Numbered from the stretch's first letter, positions 36,546 to 50,915 are shown. The stretch is DNA of 64,000 nt from Acridotheres tristis (GCA_037013685.1 CM072887.1:93144347-93208346), one strand, 5' to 3'. Program-made: numbers and translations. Notes: generated by a model not told the origin, from the letters alone.

Positions 36546-38475
36546 TAAATATGAGTTTTAGTCACCTGTGGATCACATTCAATACAGTGTCGATTTCACA
36601 AGAGGATGGTTTTATCAATTCTTGTCCCCCTTTCCTTATTTGTAATATAGCTGCATGATAAGCAAGGAAAACTAAAACACGTTCTTTATGTTGCTGGAGG
36701 CAGACTAAAGAGATATTTCTTCACATAGGTTTGATGGGAACTGCTTTGAAATTAACCATAATAAACAATGCAAGTATCATCTGGTGTTCTAAATGTGCTG
36801 TTGAATAATGGATATTCTACAGGGTACATGTTAAAAAATAAGGCAGCATAAAATGTTCACTAGAAAATGGCATGGATAAAGCTCAAAACTATAATGAAAA
36901 ACCACTCACTATTTAAAACAAACCAGACAAATGATAAAAGTAAATGATAAAATAAAAATACTTCATAGGAAGTTAGTTGTAAAAAGCCTTTTAAATAATG
37001 GATAGCCATAGAAGTTTCAATTTTGACAAGAAACATGAGTCTTTTAGAGACTGGTAGAATAATCAAAAAATAGTATCCCAAATAAATTCAGAGACTAGAA
37101 GAGAATAAAAGTGAACTTTTCAGCTCTTTCTTTTATAAAGACATCTATTGTTTTACCACTTCATTAAAGGACACATATCTTCACTGAAAAATGTGCTTTC
37201 CAGACCTACATTGTCTTTTCTTCTGTAATGGCCAAGAAGGAGACCTCTTTTGATCCTCTCTGATTAGCAGATTCTCACAGCAAAGCCTTTATGTGGTTGA
37301 ACAATCAGCTTCTGCCTCAAGAAAAGGGATATTTTTCTAAATCCACAGGTGAACTTGTTTATGTTCCTTATTCTCCTTTCCCTTAATTATAATTTACATT
37401 TATCTTTAAAAGAAAACCCTCAACTTCAATGCTGACATGAGCTTAATGCAATAATCAGTGCATTTTTAACCATACCACTGAAGATATACCTTTTAAAAAC
37501 AGTTATTGTGGCCCATCATGGCCCATCACTTCTTCAGTGAGGCTAAACTCAGCACTTTAAACCATGAGACTTACTTTCTAAAGTTCAATTATGAGCTTGT
37601 GGAAAAGCAAATTAACAATGAATATAGGAATACATTGATTTACAATATAGTGCCCAACCAATTAATATTTTTGTCCCATATGAAGACAAAACATAATGAG
37701 GAATTCAGCAACAGTAATGTATTTTTGGTTATTTTGCTATCTGGTTTCTTCCTACTGACTGCAAGCTTCTGAAAAATTATGCAATTCATTGCCTAATTTG
37801 GCTTATACTGAATTTTCTGACATATATAACTCTGCTCTAAGGGTTTTTCTTTGTTATATTTTCTTATATTCTTTCATTTCTACTTACTAACATTATTCAG
37901 CCTCAGTGATATTAAAAAAAGCTCTGCTATATGTCATACTATAATTCTTCTCTCAAAGGTTAGTTTTACATCTCCCGACCATATTACTTGGGGTTCATTG
38001 TTCTTGTTTCCCCTCTATATCACTTGTTACAGAGGTCTTGGCTTGGTTTCCAAAACTGAATCAACCGTAGGTGAAACTTTCTCATAGTTTTAGTTTCCCT
38101 TTTTTTCTTCAGGTTGAAAACACATTTCATTTAGTAACCATATAATCACTGGAGATGTTTTTCACAGCATTATATTACATCAACAATGATCTGTGTCATA
38201 TCTGAATTGTGAAGTTCTTTATTCACAATGTTGCCTATTAAATGATCAATACTTTTTAAAATTTCTTTCTGTGAATGCTTTATAGTATTGATTGCTAACA
38301 GTCTCCTGTCATCAATTATTTTTAGGGGGTGTCAAAAAAGTAAACATTAAAAAGATAGGATATAGTGACAAAATTCATGAGCCAACGATCTTTTTGGGTA
38401 AAGAGATATGGTAAATCAAAACTACAGACTTTATTCAGGAATAAAAACAGATAACAATTTTAATAAAAAGAAAAT
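36546..38475. other. Unassigned AT-rich DNA
   Basis: No coding or repeat signal is seen beyond scattered short frames. Confidence 0.5.
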
Positions 38476-38670
38476 ATGCTTTTTGAGACAATACTAAAGA
38501 AATGGAAGGAAGCATGCAAGAAGTATGAGGTTGAACATGACACAGTGAAATATCTAGAGCAGAATCAAAGATATTTGAGTCATGCTAATTTCCCTGCCAA
38601 AAGAATAGCCTATGAAACACAGAAGTTCAGTATCTTATCTTTTTCACTGGCTTGTTCATCCAAAGGATGA
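38476..38670 (+). other. Short open frame, possible pseudoexon
   Basis: Sixty-four codons, preceded closely by an in-frame TAA. The first 50 residues are Lys/Glu/Tyr-rich and look helical (KKWKEACKKYEVEHDTVKYL). The tail is Ser/Phe-rich. There is no convincing acceptor upstream, where the preceding bases are A-rich, and I do not recognise the protein. It could be a decayed exon, but chance is at least as likely. Confidence 0.18.
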
Positions 38671-41600
38671 TAACTAGTTTTGTCAATCACTTCAGGAGCT
38701 CAAGAGGAAAAAGTCTGTGCTATAAATCAAGGTCTTTCAAACTGGTAGATGAGCTGAAAAATAATTTTATACAACGAATTGCATTTGTAATTTTTTTTCT
38801 GGAACAGCTCAGGAATAACATTCCAAACCACAATTTTACAGAATTTTATGAGTAACATAAATGCTGTATAGGAAATATAACCTGGTACAATCAGGTTAGT
38901 ACAAAAATAAAATAATATTTCAATTTTTCTTATATATTTGGGAAATATATATTTCACATACATATAAATGTGTTTCAGAGATCTAGAGACCCTTAGGGAT
39001 TCATGTGATTATCTCCTAAAATAGAATGTACCGTATGCACACAGAACCTTTGAACTCTTTTTTAATAGCTTTTTTTCAGCAGAATCTCTAGTATGCCAGC
39101 ATCTTCTTCAAATCGTTTAGGAAGGCTCTTTTAGTAACTATCTATTATATTGATCTTACCAAAACTGTGTGAAAAAGGACTATCTCCCTAATTATTTCCA
39201 CCTCATGGGTATATGCAGTCATATTAATTACAGGTTTGCTCTAGAATTTCTATGATTTCTAAATGGATTTTGTTTCTGAAAAACAGCCTTCTCTCCTTTC
39301 TTAGTGCCTAAGGTCAGGATTTTCCCCCAGTTAACCTTAGCCTTTTAAAATTTCCTTTTCTTGCTTAAGTCACCTCAGTTCCTTCTGCTGTGAATGAACA
39401 GAGATGGTTGTCTACAGAAGTTGTTTAATCCAGGCTAACATATGTGAGTCGACTCTCTAGAGACTCCTCTGACTGAAAACCTGCATTTTGAGGCAGCTAA
39501 TGTTAGCTAAGATTACTTACTTCCAGGGCAAAACTACAACAGTTTTTCATTTGCTTCTGTTCAAATGAGTTTGTTCAGATGAGTCCAACTTTGCAGGCAA
39601 GTCTCACAGAGCAGTAGAGGCAGAACAGCACCTTCAGCCACTGAAACAGCATCCTTCACACAGACAGGAGCAGCACAGACTGCCTGGTCCTTTCCAGCTG
39701 ATTAGGTGGGAGTCATTGGTGACAAATCCTTATTCACTGGAGTCCATCAATCCAAGACATAAGTATTCTCGTTTTTGTTATTGTCTTCATTATCTCTGAT
39801 TAGGCTTTGTGTACCTTGGTGTTCAATTTATTAATTTTTCATTCATTTGATATTTTTCTTAATTTGAATAACTGTTTAATAGATACCCTCAAAACCCTTA
39901 TATCCTCAAAGGTCCTTACATTTCAGGTATCTACCGGCCCTTTACATATATATTTACAATCCTATTGTGATAAGTAAAAAAATCCCACTTTTTCAGCATC
40001 TTTCATGTGAGAATCTCAAAACATTTGATGAAAAATAATGAAAGAATAACAGAACTAAGACATGCAAAATCCTGTGATGCAGACATCTCATATCTGAAAG
40101 GTAAAGGAAAAGAAGCCCTGTTTTATCTTGACTGATTTCAGCTAAGGGCAAAAGAATACAAATGGTTTGAATTTAGCATACAGGTCACATTTATGAAGAT
40201 TTCCCAGGTGTCTAAAACCCATTAGATTCCTTGGTAACTAAAGATAGCTAATTGTGCCATATTTCTAAAAGACATGATATAAAAATAAGTCTCCTATAAC
40301 ACATGCTGTAACTAAAACTCGTACTAAAAAAATCTCATGTTTTACCTTTTTCGTTTCCATTTCATGGGTTGGATTAATTGCCTAAACTTTGAAAAAGTAG
40401 GTGTGGAAGTTTCTTTCTATAAAATAGAATTAATTTCCAAGATGTTAAAGATTATTATGAAAGGAGAGCATTGACTCTTCTGAAAGCAGCAATTACTCAC
40501 AAAGAAGTCTATGGACCTGAAATCTGCCATTTTATGAAAATTAGGAAATGCTCTCTCCAAATTACAGGTGAAGCTGACAGCCTGGCAGCTAAAGGGCAGA
40601 GTGATTTATTCTTGTGCAAAAAAATAACTCACATCTGTCACACTTGCATACCTGGAAATCTATTGTATCTTTGCCTGCATATATTAACTGTTTAAATTCT
40701 TTTTATGTCTCAGGTAGGTAAACAAGAGAAATAATGGGAGTAGGAGAAAACATAAGTATATAGCACTTAGTAGAGCACTTATTACTACAAAGTTTCAAGG
40801 CAAAATCACTGTATAGTAATGAATATAAATTATATTTGAGTTGAAAAAAACTAGCTTGAAAATACTTTTGAGCAAATAGCTTCATATGTCAAGTCTGAAA
40901 TGTGCTCAGAGCTAGATTCAGTACTCACTGAAGTAAAATTATTTCCTCTTGGTGAACACCAAATAGAGGAGGAGAGAAGGAGTTGTGGGAATCGTTAAGG
41001 ATAAAGTCAAAGCTCACATAAAACTGCAGAGAAGTAGAACACAACTCAAATCTGCTTTGCAATTCAGTGCCAGTAATGTCCTAGTATGTTTTACATATCT
41101 TCATATATCCCTGATATAGCTGAAAAAAAGTAAATATGAAATGGAAAAAAAGATTATTTCTGAAACAGCCAAAGAGACTGCATAATATCGAAGGCAAGAT
41201 CTGTGAGTTTGTCAGTGAATTTGGTTTTCATCCACCTCTACAAAAATTTAGTGGTGTCTTCAGATTTATTGATGCCTAGCCACCTGTAATTTGCTTTTCT
41301 ACTTTTACTATAGATATTATGGTGTTATCTTTATAGTAGAGGTTGTGTTGAAAGCCTTAAATCTCCTGAACTCCAGTATCTGTTGTAATCTCTTTGATGT
41401 GTGGGCACATCTTTTGCCTGACTACTGAGAGTATTTCCTTGAGCGTGGTAGCTGATCATGAAGGATAGATGTAAGCTCAGCAATTATTTACACATGAAAA
41501 GTGAGCAAACTATAGCACTACTTGTGGACTACTAAAATGTGCAATGTGTAAAATAGTGACAGTAAGAGATAATACAGATCCTTTTATGAAAAGCCCAAAG

Positions 41601-41897
41601 AACACTAAGAAGAAAGAGGTTTTTTTCCAGGTATGAAACAACAATTTTTTTTCTCTAAAAATTGCCAAGTAGTGGCAGGTTAGCATAACTCTCCAGAGGT
41701 TTTCTGCCTTAATAACAAGTCAAGGATAGGATTTCCTGCTAGTTTATGTGGTCCTCAGATTTCAGGATGACAACCGCTAACTATAACCAGTTGACTATTA
41801 AAAGAAGAAAGGATAATTTAAAATAAGTTTAAAAAATCAGTAATTAAATTAAAATTAATTAACTGAAATTTAGATGAAAAATAAGATGTTCAAATAA
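38671..41897. other. Unassigned AT-rich DNA
   Basis: No gene, RNA or mobile element is recognised. Confidence 0.5.
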
Positions 41898-42019
41898 CCT
41901 CTGGACATGGTCCTGGGCAACTGACTCTAGGTGTTCCTGGGGAGCAGGGGTGTTGGAGCAGGTGAGTCCAGGAGGTCCCTTCCAATCACAAATATTCTGT
42001 TATTTTGTGATCCTGTGAA
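41898..42019 (+). mobile_element. CR1 LINE 3' tail, 122 bp
   Basis: The sequence GGACATGGTCCTGGGCAACT, CTCTAGGTG, GAGCAGGGGTGTTGGAGCAG, AGGAGGTCCCTTCCAATC and the terminal TTCTGTTATTTTGTGATCC matches the sense 3' end of a second CR1 subfamily type. That type has 'GACCTCCAGAGGTCCC' where the others have 'GATGATCTTTAAGGTCCC'. Only the 3'UTR remains. The final octamers are of the ATTCTGTG kind. Confidence 0.92.
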
Positions 42020-44672
42020 CTACAATAACCAGCATTATTTTGAAGGATAAGTCAAAAATAAACAAATGGACACAAGCGAGCATGACTTCAATTTTCCCCT
42101 GAAGGTTGTCAAGGTCTTTTAGAAGCAGCTTATTGATAGCAGATGACAGATATAGAAATACATCACCAATTATCTGCTCCCTATCCTTTCTGTTCCTGTT
42201 GTTTTTTGCAATATCTGTTCAAGCCATGCAAACTTTGTGCTCTCTTGACAATTTAAAAGAGGACACAACTGGTAAAACTTCCTTCCATCTTATTCAATAG
42301 CCAGTTATTTAGAGTCTCTCCTAAATGTGCTTAATTGAAACATCAGTAAAATATAATCTAAAAATTGATCTCCATTGTCTTGTTTAAAAATCTGTTTCAT
42401 AAAACACACATCCTCATACACATAAGAACAGCATTCATTAAAATGTATAAATAGAAAAGCTGTAATAGAAGGATTATTAATATAAGGCTTATTCTTCACT
42501 TTTTTGTTTGTGTCCACAAGTCAGTGAATTACCTCTAGAGTAAGCTTCTGTCTTTTATATTTAAAATGGAAAGCAAAAAAAATTAGACAAAAATGATAAA
42601 AGCTTTATAGGTCTGCAAAAGATTTTCTCCCTCAAAGCTTGAGTATGTTCTCTATAATAGATGCACACAGTTCAGCTTCACGTTCTGTTCAAATGCAAAT
42701 TCATAAGTAGATGTATTTAGAGAACTGAGATGCTTGACTGATAATTCACAGTAAGAATTTGTTCTCAGTAAGTCTGATGCATATAATGCACATACTTGCT
42801 GAGCTAAAACCCCTTGTCATTTCTCAAAAGAATATCTATCTTTAGAAGCCCAGTGAAAGAGTTTCTAATCAGCACAAGTCAATACACCATCTGATTTCCT
42901 CCTTTTCTCTTTGCCTATGTCCTAAGCACAGCTCTCTGCTGCTTAAGACTCTTTGAAGAGTGTATTCAGTGACTTTAATATCCTTCTTTCATCTGTAGGT
43001 TCACTAATATATTTTAATATCCATGTATGCAATACCTTTGATTTAGTCTTGTCTGTCATCATCTAATAATACCTCATCTATGAGTGGGGCATGTGACTTT
43101 TCAGAATAGCGGGAAATTTTTGACCAGAACCCTGAAGCTTTTAAAAATGATAAATAATTAAGAATCCTACCCAATGAGGAAGAAAAGTCAGCAATTTACT
43201 GATCAAGAGAAGGCAGTGAGTCTTCACCTCTGCCTAAAAGTAGTGTCATGCTAGCCTAGTCGGGCTGTGCTCCCCACTGCTTGCAAGCAAAGGGTGAGAT
43301 TATGTTTTCACATAGCTCTTCAACATCCTGATGACCTAAACAAAGTTACAGTGGAGAAGTTATAACAGGTGAATTAGAAAATTTACAAAACTGCTAAAAG
43401 AAAATATGTAGAAGATGGAGATGCAAAGAGGTGGAATGTGAAACAAAATATAAGGAAGAATGCAAAAAGGAGCACATGTAACGTTAGGATAAAAGAAGTA
43501 CAAAAGAAGGCTTCAAGACAGCAGCTACTCTTTGTTGCTTTTTGCATTTAAATGTTTAAGACTCTTCCTGCTCCCTACCTAGCGTGCTCTTTACCAAAAC
43601 ACAAATAGCAAAGAAGCCTTCTGGTGTCTCAGTCCTTTTTATTTAAAAAAGGCTTAACTTTCATAGTAGTCAATACTTAAATCATGAAGTAGTGGGAGAG
43701 TAGTTTGGTGGGAGAAAAATTTCATTCACGATGTCCCACATTTGCCTTAATCAGTATTTCAGACAGTGTCTTTTCAATTTAAAACATCACAGTTCCCCTT
43801 TCACTAGAGAAACAAAGTTCTAAAAGACTTTCATCAGTCAAACCCATTTACATAAATAAATTCTCTTGTTATTTATTTGAAAACTGTAAGTAGTTTAATA
43901 TACATTAGAGGAAAGTAAAATGCTCCATTCTAAACCAACATTAATTAAATGCTCACCAACATATCATTGTTACCATATCAATATCTGTTTATGCAGAATC
44001 TCTCACCTGAAAAAGAGAAGATAATTTTTCAGATATAATGATGCATTATTTATGATAATATTTTAAATTATTTTGTCTTAGCTATGCTTGTAATAGTTAT
44101 TCTATAGTCTTTAATTTCAGCTCTCTGACATTTACTTTGATTTTTTTCTAAAGGTATTTAATTAATCTTCAATTCAGGAGAGAATTGTGCATCACACTGG
44201 CAGACCTTTAATTTCCAGAATAGTGCCTATTTTCTTCTGTGCTGCTTCATAAAACAAATTGCTCCCTATAATCTGTAAAACAATAAACAAAATTATTATA
44301 TTGTAGCCCATTCATACTCTACTGCCCTTCTTAATACCATTTTGTAAATCAAGCAATGAAGGAAATTACCAAGTGATGACAAGGAAACAGGAGACAATTA
44401 TTTTGAAGAAGTTTTAAAGAAAGGAGAATATAAATTAAGGTTAAATGAAATGAGAATTGTATTTATGCTATGACTGAATTTTAAACTAACTCACTTTAAC
44501 CTTAATTTAAAAAATATACATTGAAACAAATACTGGTTTAAAGTTACATATTTATCTTGTAGAAGAGCATTCATAATCTGTTCAGGTAACATAACTGTGC
44601 TGGTAATTTTTTTTTATATCATTAGTATAGCACGAGGTCTAAGAAAGGGCTAAAAGAGGACAAATATCCTGG
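42020..44672. other. Unassigned AT-rich DNA
   Basis: No coding or mobile-element signal is seen. Confidence 0.5.
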
Positions 44673-44750
44673 AAAAACAACCAAACCAACCCAACCCAAC
44701 CAAACAAACAAAAAACTCCCAAACTCCCAAACAAACAGACAAAACAAAAT
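44673..44750. repeat. A/C-rich simple tract
   Basis: A tract of CCAAC, CAAAC and AAACTCCC words with almost no G. It is the same kind of low-complexity sequence as at 7125-7312, but shorter. Confidence 0.85.
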
Positions 44751-46961
44751 TTAGAGATTTCCTGTGAAATATTTTTAATGCCTAAATTTGTGATTATCCT
44801 ATTTTTTCCTATTTAAATGATAGAATTACCATGCATTCCCTTCATCTGTTCATTTGTAGGCACTGACAGGAAGACCACCTTCTGACAGTAAAGGCCTAGA
44901 GGGAGTCCCTCACTCTGATGTTTTTATATCAGCTCATCTTCTGCAGGGGCTCTTGCACACATCTCATACACATCCTTGCAAGACCTGCTCTTGGGGTCTT
45001 ACTAGAGTATGAATGTGCAAAATTGTAATAAATTAAAAATGGATACAAAAATGTAATAAATGAGAACACCACCTTGAACTGCCTGAAAAAGAAAAATAAG
45101 TGCATGAGAAGTGACATGTGACTCCAGCATGTCAGAGGAAAACTGTCCATTCATTCCTGCTGGGGCAGACTGAGGAGAAACCTTACACAAGAAAATACTT
45201 TGATTTTCAGATCCTCAGCATTGTGCTGTTCAATGCTCTCGTAAGAATGCTGCTCTGGGGAGGCTTAGGACAGACAAAGCAGACTTGCTGTCTAGGACAG
45301 GACCTGAGGCACCCATGGCCTTTGCTGAGCCCCATTGCTCTCAAGAACATAAATCTGGAGTATTCAGACAATGTCAGCTCTGCTCATTCCAGTTTTAGAA
45401 CAAGGTGCAAATGCACAGATTGCTCCAGCTTAGTTGGCTGATGGCCCTCAATGCAACGCAGATATACATGCTGATACGGTTAGATATTATCTTTTTTAAA
45501 CACAAAATGATACAGACTTGTCTTTGAGCATTAACCTAATGTACTGGCTAAATTGCACTAGAGATTATATTTTCTGTATCTCTACATTTTTACTGATTTC
45601 AAGGGAAGACAACATTTCCATGTCAAACATGCTGCTTTCTGTGTTTTAATTGTAAGCGTTGCTGATTTTCACCCTAGGGTTGTCAAGATTTCAGTGATGG
45701 GAAAGTGATCCCTGTAAATACATATTTAATTAGTTTGTAGAATTTACTGACATCTTTGCCTGAAATATGTCAGTTGTTATTATTGCCATGTCTGAATTCA
45801 GACTCAAACATATTTATCTCACATATTTTAAAGATGCCTTTGGAAGCCCAGAAGAGGGACCATAATCCTTTTCTTATAATCAGAAATCATAAACTCACCC
45901 TTTCTATTCAGCAGTTTGACTTACTCTTTGATTTTAAAGCAAATAGTATATTCTAGCCAGAGGGAAACCTTATGAATTTTTACCAGCAAAATTGCACTAC
46001 TGCATCTCACTATTCCCCTAACAACTTTAACATGTGTAACAATAAAGCATTTATCAGCCCATCTACCATTTCAGATTTAAAATTACGTTAAAATTACTTT
46101 ATTTCTTTAGAAGAAAAAGAAAATTATAGACATAATATTTGCTTTATAACTAAGACTGACTAACTTCATGTTTTCCAATCCTGTCCATCCCCATGACTAT
46201 GGAGCACACGCTGAGCTATCAATATGCTGCAGCCTAAATTCACAGTGCAGCACAGTGTTTAAGGATCAACTGAGGAGGGAATTTTACTGGTCAAGATAGG
46301 AGGCCATGTGACCAATATACTGAAGTAGAGGAATACCTTCAAACTGAAAATTGTAGTTCTTACATTGCCTGTATCTTCCCAAAATGAAGAGGAAAAAGCT
46401 CAACTAGAGCTTTTAATTAGAGTCTTGTAAGAAAATGTGTCCACCTTAGCCTTCTGTGAATGCAAATTAAAGAACAGACAAAGAATATGGAGAAATTTTT
46501 ACTCTAAAAGGGATGACATTTTTGATAAAGTAATACCAAAATTTGCATCCGTGTAAAAAGTCTGAATATATTTATTTGTTAATGAGAGCATTTTATAAAT
46601 TGATTTTAGTAAATTTTAAAATAAATCTGAAGACTAAATAGATGCAGATGTGAATCTCAACAAGGTTGCAAGACATAGATTTGATAATTTATGTTACTCA
46701 CATGTGGAATAGCATACAGAGGTTTATTCTTATTGTTCATATGAATTATTGAAGATAAAGATTATTTTGTAAACCTGTGTATAAAATAACTTGTCTCTTG
46801 ATTACATCAAGAAACACTGTTAACAGTCTTGTATGCTTCTTGCTGAGGTACAAAAAGTAGTGGAATTTTCTTCCTTGGTTCTTCTGTGATGAACAGATTT
46901 AATTGCATTTTTAAAAGCATGATGTACATGAAATCCAAATCTCATAATTTTAGGTATATAA
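44751..46961. other. Unassigned DNA
   Basis: A 107-codon plus frame (45118-45441) and a shifted minus frame on its left flank lack motifs. I see nothing else. Confidence 0.45.
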
Positions 46962-47159
46962 ATGGCATGTAATGAAGGCCATATTGAATTTGATGGAGTT
47001 TCTCTTCAGAAGTCTCTGGTAAATAAAAAAGATGCCAAGAGTCCAGAGCACAGGCAGGACTCTGAAGAAGTGTTTGATGCCTGTCTGTGTAAGTTTAAGG
47101 GCAATGACAGCTCTAGGTATGTGCTCATCACTCCTATCTTTTCCCAAATTGCCTCATAG
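46962..47159 (+). other. Short open frame with good splice donors, possible exon
   Basis: The 65-codon frame starts at an ATG just after TTTTAG (a possible acceptor) and an in-frame TAA. It contains two good donor sequences, CTGT|GTAAGT near 47088 and TCTAG|GTATGT near 47117. The first 42 residues (MACNEGHIEFDGVSLQKSL, then NKKDAKSPEHRQDSEEVFDA) are hydrophilic and low in the residues typical of noncoding frames. I do not recognise the protein. It could be a first coding exon, a lncRNA exon or chance. Confidence 0.25.
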
Positions 47160-49140
47160 AGCTTTTTGAATGCCTGTGATAAAATCACAGACTTGTAGAA
47201 GAAAAACTTCCATATTCTCTCCATTCAATCCCAACGATATTGAACTCACTGCAGTCTTGTTGCTTGTGCTATGCAGGTCAGACAAGATTTGCACAATGGC
47301 CCCTTCAGGCCATGTAAGGAATGTTGTATCATTAAAATGTGGAACATTTCTTCATTTTGTGTTCTGCTGAGGCTGCAAAGTTTGTAACAGGCAGTTCTGA
47401 GATAATAATCCTTATTCTCTTTAATAAGCACAGTGTATTTGAACCAAGCTCATTATTTTGCCTTAGGTTCTGCTGCTTACGTTCTAGTTTCTCAAAAGAC
47501 TAGCAATGTGTTGGTTTATTGATACTTCTTCCTAAATCTATTTTTCCTACTTGCTCATTCAATCCTGTCCTGCTCAGAAGTTGGCTTGCATTAAATGTAT
47601 TGGTATGGGCCATGCTGTATAAGGTTTCAATTATGGAAAAACAGATCATCATCTTCTTTCAACCTTTCAAATTTTTCTATGAAGTCCATCATTCTGTTTG
47701 GTATCCAGAAATGTCCAGTCTTCCTGAGGGCCTTGCTATAAATATTATAGCAGGTAAAGTCTAGTTCAAGTTTGTAATTACATTATTGAAAGCCATACTG
47801 GATAATATTTATTCTAAAATGACAGAAAATAATTTAAAAGTCCCTTTTTTATTTATAATAAGGTATATCATTACTCTGTTGAAATAAATCTAATTATTTG
47901 TTTTTTGTTGTTGCAGGCTTACTGGAAATAACGGATAGAAAACATTTCTTGATTTTGTAAAAGTATTTTTAAAAACTAAAAAGGAAAATACTGTGATAAT
48001 ATATTAGGACTGTCTGTTTGAAAGCATCCCTGTAAGCCATAAGTGCATTTGCTAAAGATCTGGTATACGTGTAAGAATCTGATTTATGGATTTGAAGTGG
48101 AAAAATATTCTGAAATGTATAGACCTTGTAAGCAAAACACTGAAGAAGGCCATTAGATGAGTATTACTGCCATATTGCCAACATGTGTCAAAATAAATAT
48201 TTTAGGAAAACTTTAGGAAGTCTAGTCCTATATATGTTTTCCCCTGATTTTTGTGATAAACTTGCCCAGGGGATTCCTATGAAAAGTAAGACACAGAGGA
48301 AATTTAATCAAAAAATAAAAAATTTTTCATTGGAGAGATTTTGCTGAAAACCATTAATGTCAGCATTGGCTCTGAAACCAATCTGAAGAAAATAAATATT
48401 TCTAAAGAAAGAAACTCCTGAACTGCAAATAAGCTTCCTCACACATTTGCAAAGAATGAACACTAGCTGATTTTAAATTTCAGGGCTTTCCTGCTGGCTC
48501 CTGAACAGGGAATGCTTATATGCTTGTTCTGGCAGTGAAAGAGAAGCAGTGTCCTGCATTTCCGTGTTGATCTATGCTGGTCTGGTCATGACTCTGCTCT
48601 GCCTTCACAGAACCATGTAGGTTCCTTATCACAGTGTTAATAATCAAGCATTGTCCACTTCCCTGTGGAATAAATGTGTTCAAACCCAGAAAGTGTAACT
48701 GCTTTGAGAACACAGCCAGTTTTCTGCTTAGCTATTATCTTCTTCTACTTCATCACCACAATATTGTGCACTTCATGTGAACAGCTGAATCTCTGCCTTG
48801 CTGTCTACAGTGATACTGAGTATTCTCTATTTTATTCTGTTCTTTAGTTTATGGGTATGGTCCTCCTCTTTGAATTTTAGTATTCTTATTTTATTGATCA
48901 CTGGTTTTTGCTTGCTTGCTCATGATTTTTGAAGTGGAATGAAAGAGAATTCTGCTCCGTACAACACTTTTTAAAAAAATTCTTGGAAAAATCTTCCTTA
49001 TGTCATTACCTTGATATTACTTCAGCTTAGAGCTCTAGCAAACACTTTCTACGTTATGGGTTGTTGTGTTTCTTGTGAATAATTCTTTGATAGTTTATTT
49101 TCTTGTTAGTATTGGAGCATGTTTTTGCCTTGTCTTTCCA
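47160..49140. other. Unassigned AT-rich DNA
   Basis: No gene or mobile element is recognised. Confidence 0.5.
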
Positions 49141-49154
49141 GTCATTTCTCTGGT

Positions 49155-49287
49155 TGCTTGCTTGCTTGCTTCCTACCTTCCTCTCTTTTTTTTTTCCTAT
49201 CATCCTTTCTACCTTTCTTCCTCCCACCCTTCCCTCTCTTCAGTCCTTTTCAACCTGCCTCCTTTTTTTTTTTTTCTTTTTTTTTAT
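49155..49287 (+). repeat. Pyrimidine-rich low-complexity tract
   Basis: The tract has (CTTG)4 near 49158-49173, then CTTCC/CTTTC blocks and two T runs, nearly all C and T. Several overlapping Phe/Leu/Ser-rich frames across it are composition artefacts. Confidence 0.9.
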
Positions 49288-50875
49288 CGTATGGCCTCAG
49301 AGTGACTCATGGCAAGAAATCCAAGCCATAACAGCACAAGATTCTTACATGTGGTCATTATGCAGTTTGCAGCTAACCTCCAGCTTCAGCATATGATCAT
49401 AAATATGGAATCTCAATAAATCTCAGGACAGTTTTGTTGCCTCTTAAACTGTTATTTCATGTACCATTAGGTTGAATACTGTCCATTTTTATATATAGGC
49501 AAAACAATCCATTTGCTCACGGCCAAATGAATATATTTTGCTCATAAATGTTGTTTCAGCAGCAAGCAGGAGAGATTTGAAAGCTTGGAGAAAGTACATT
49601 TTCTCAGTTATTCAACCTGAATATGCAAACTGTAAAGACACTTGAGGGATTTTCTGAGCCAATTGCATGGAAAGCAAGAGAGCTATGTACAGGAGAGTCG
49701 TCCACAAGAACCAAAATAGGACTAGAAATGTTCACACTCTGATAAACCATGCAAATGTTTTTCTATAATGCTGCTGCTAAAACTGAGAAAACTAATGATC
49801 AACAAATTACTTAACTCTTAGTAGATACTGTTCGTAATAAAAACTGTCACAGGACCACTTTCCATTGTTTCAGTTAAACAAATTTATAAATAAATATGTG
49901 AAAAACAAATAAATAAATGTGTAGATGAAATAAATGGTAGGAGTAAAAAAAGTCAATGTTTTGAAAATATAATTTAAGGTTTTAGGAAAACTGTTGAAAA
50001 ATTTAGTAGGACTTTTAGCCCAATTTAGTTGGGCTTTTTTGGTTTTCTTATTTCAATACAATAAAACAGCCACTCATTTGCTGAACTGCTTTGAGATCAC
50101 ATGTATGATCACAGTATACCCCAAATACCCCAGGTAGAAGTGAAGCACATACACACGAAACTTCTTTAAAACAGAGCAATTTGTATGCTCTTGTTTCTTA
50201 CCCTGTGCCACTCTAGTGCAGATTGCAACATTTGGTGAGTCAGTTCAACTCATATGGAAGAAATGTCTTTATTTTTTCACCAGATTATTGGATGCAGGAT
50301 TGGTGAGTTGAGCTGGCAAAAAGCAATACCTAGTGAGTACCAGATAAGCTGCTTCAGGAAAAATAAAACTCCATAAACGTGTCTATACAAAAGAGCACAG
50401 TAAGGGAGGAAAGAAGAGAGGCCTCTTTTTCCTTGTAGTCATTAATTGCTAAATTGCCTCAGACATCTTTCTTAATTTCAACATCAGGTTTAATCAGGCA
50501 TAATTTACCTTACAATGTCACTGTATATAAGAAAGGGAAGGGTGATAGCTTCACTGAATGGAAAAGATAAGTTGATGGTTTATAAAATATTTAGAGAACA
50601 TTATTTGAATTTTATCTTATGATGTAGAACAAACACCCAACATCTTAGATTCTCAGATCTATTTTCAGCAGTGGAGAAGAATAAATATAGCATTTTCTTG
50701 TTGAGGAAAAAACAACCATAACATTATCAGTGTCCAGGGTAAGGCAATCTCAAATGTGTAAATGAAAACACATTCACTTTCTTCTTTCTTTGAAGAAAGT
50801 CTGAAGCCTCCAGCAGATCTTAGCCTGGCTATTAGAGTCAGTGGCTTCACTGAACTCAGTGGCTTATGCAGAAAG
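49288..50875. other. Unassigned AT-rich DNA
   Basis: AAATAAATAAAT-type simple runs lie at about 49880-49935. No coding signal is seen. Confidence 0.5.
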
Positions 50876-50909
50876 AAAATCTGACCCAATCGTTTGGGAA
50901 CTAAAAAGC

Positions 50910-50915
50910 TTTAAT
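50910..50915 (-). terminator. LTR polyadenylation signal (ATTAAA)
   Basis: The minus strand reads ATTAAA about 28 bases before the LTR end. It is the common variant of AATAAA, in the R-region position expected for a retroviral LTR. Confidence 0.5.

Noticed and set aside
49066..49396. Three overlapping Phe/Leu/Ser-rich frames resembling a membrane protein
   Set aside because: They are produced by the pyrimidine-rich low-complexity tract. The hydrophobic residues reflect TTT/CTT codons.
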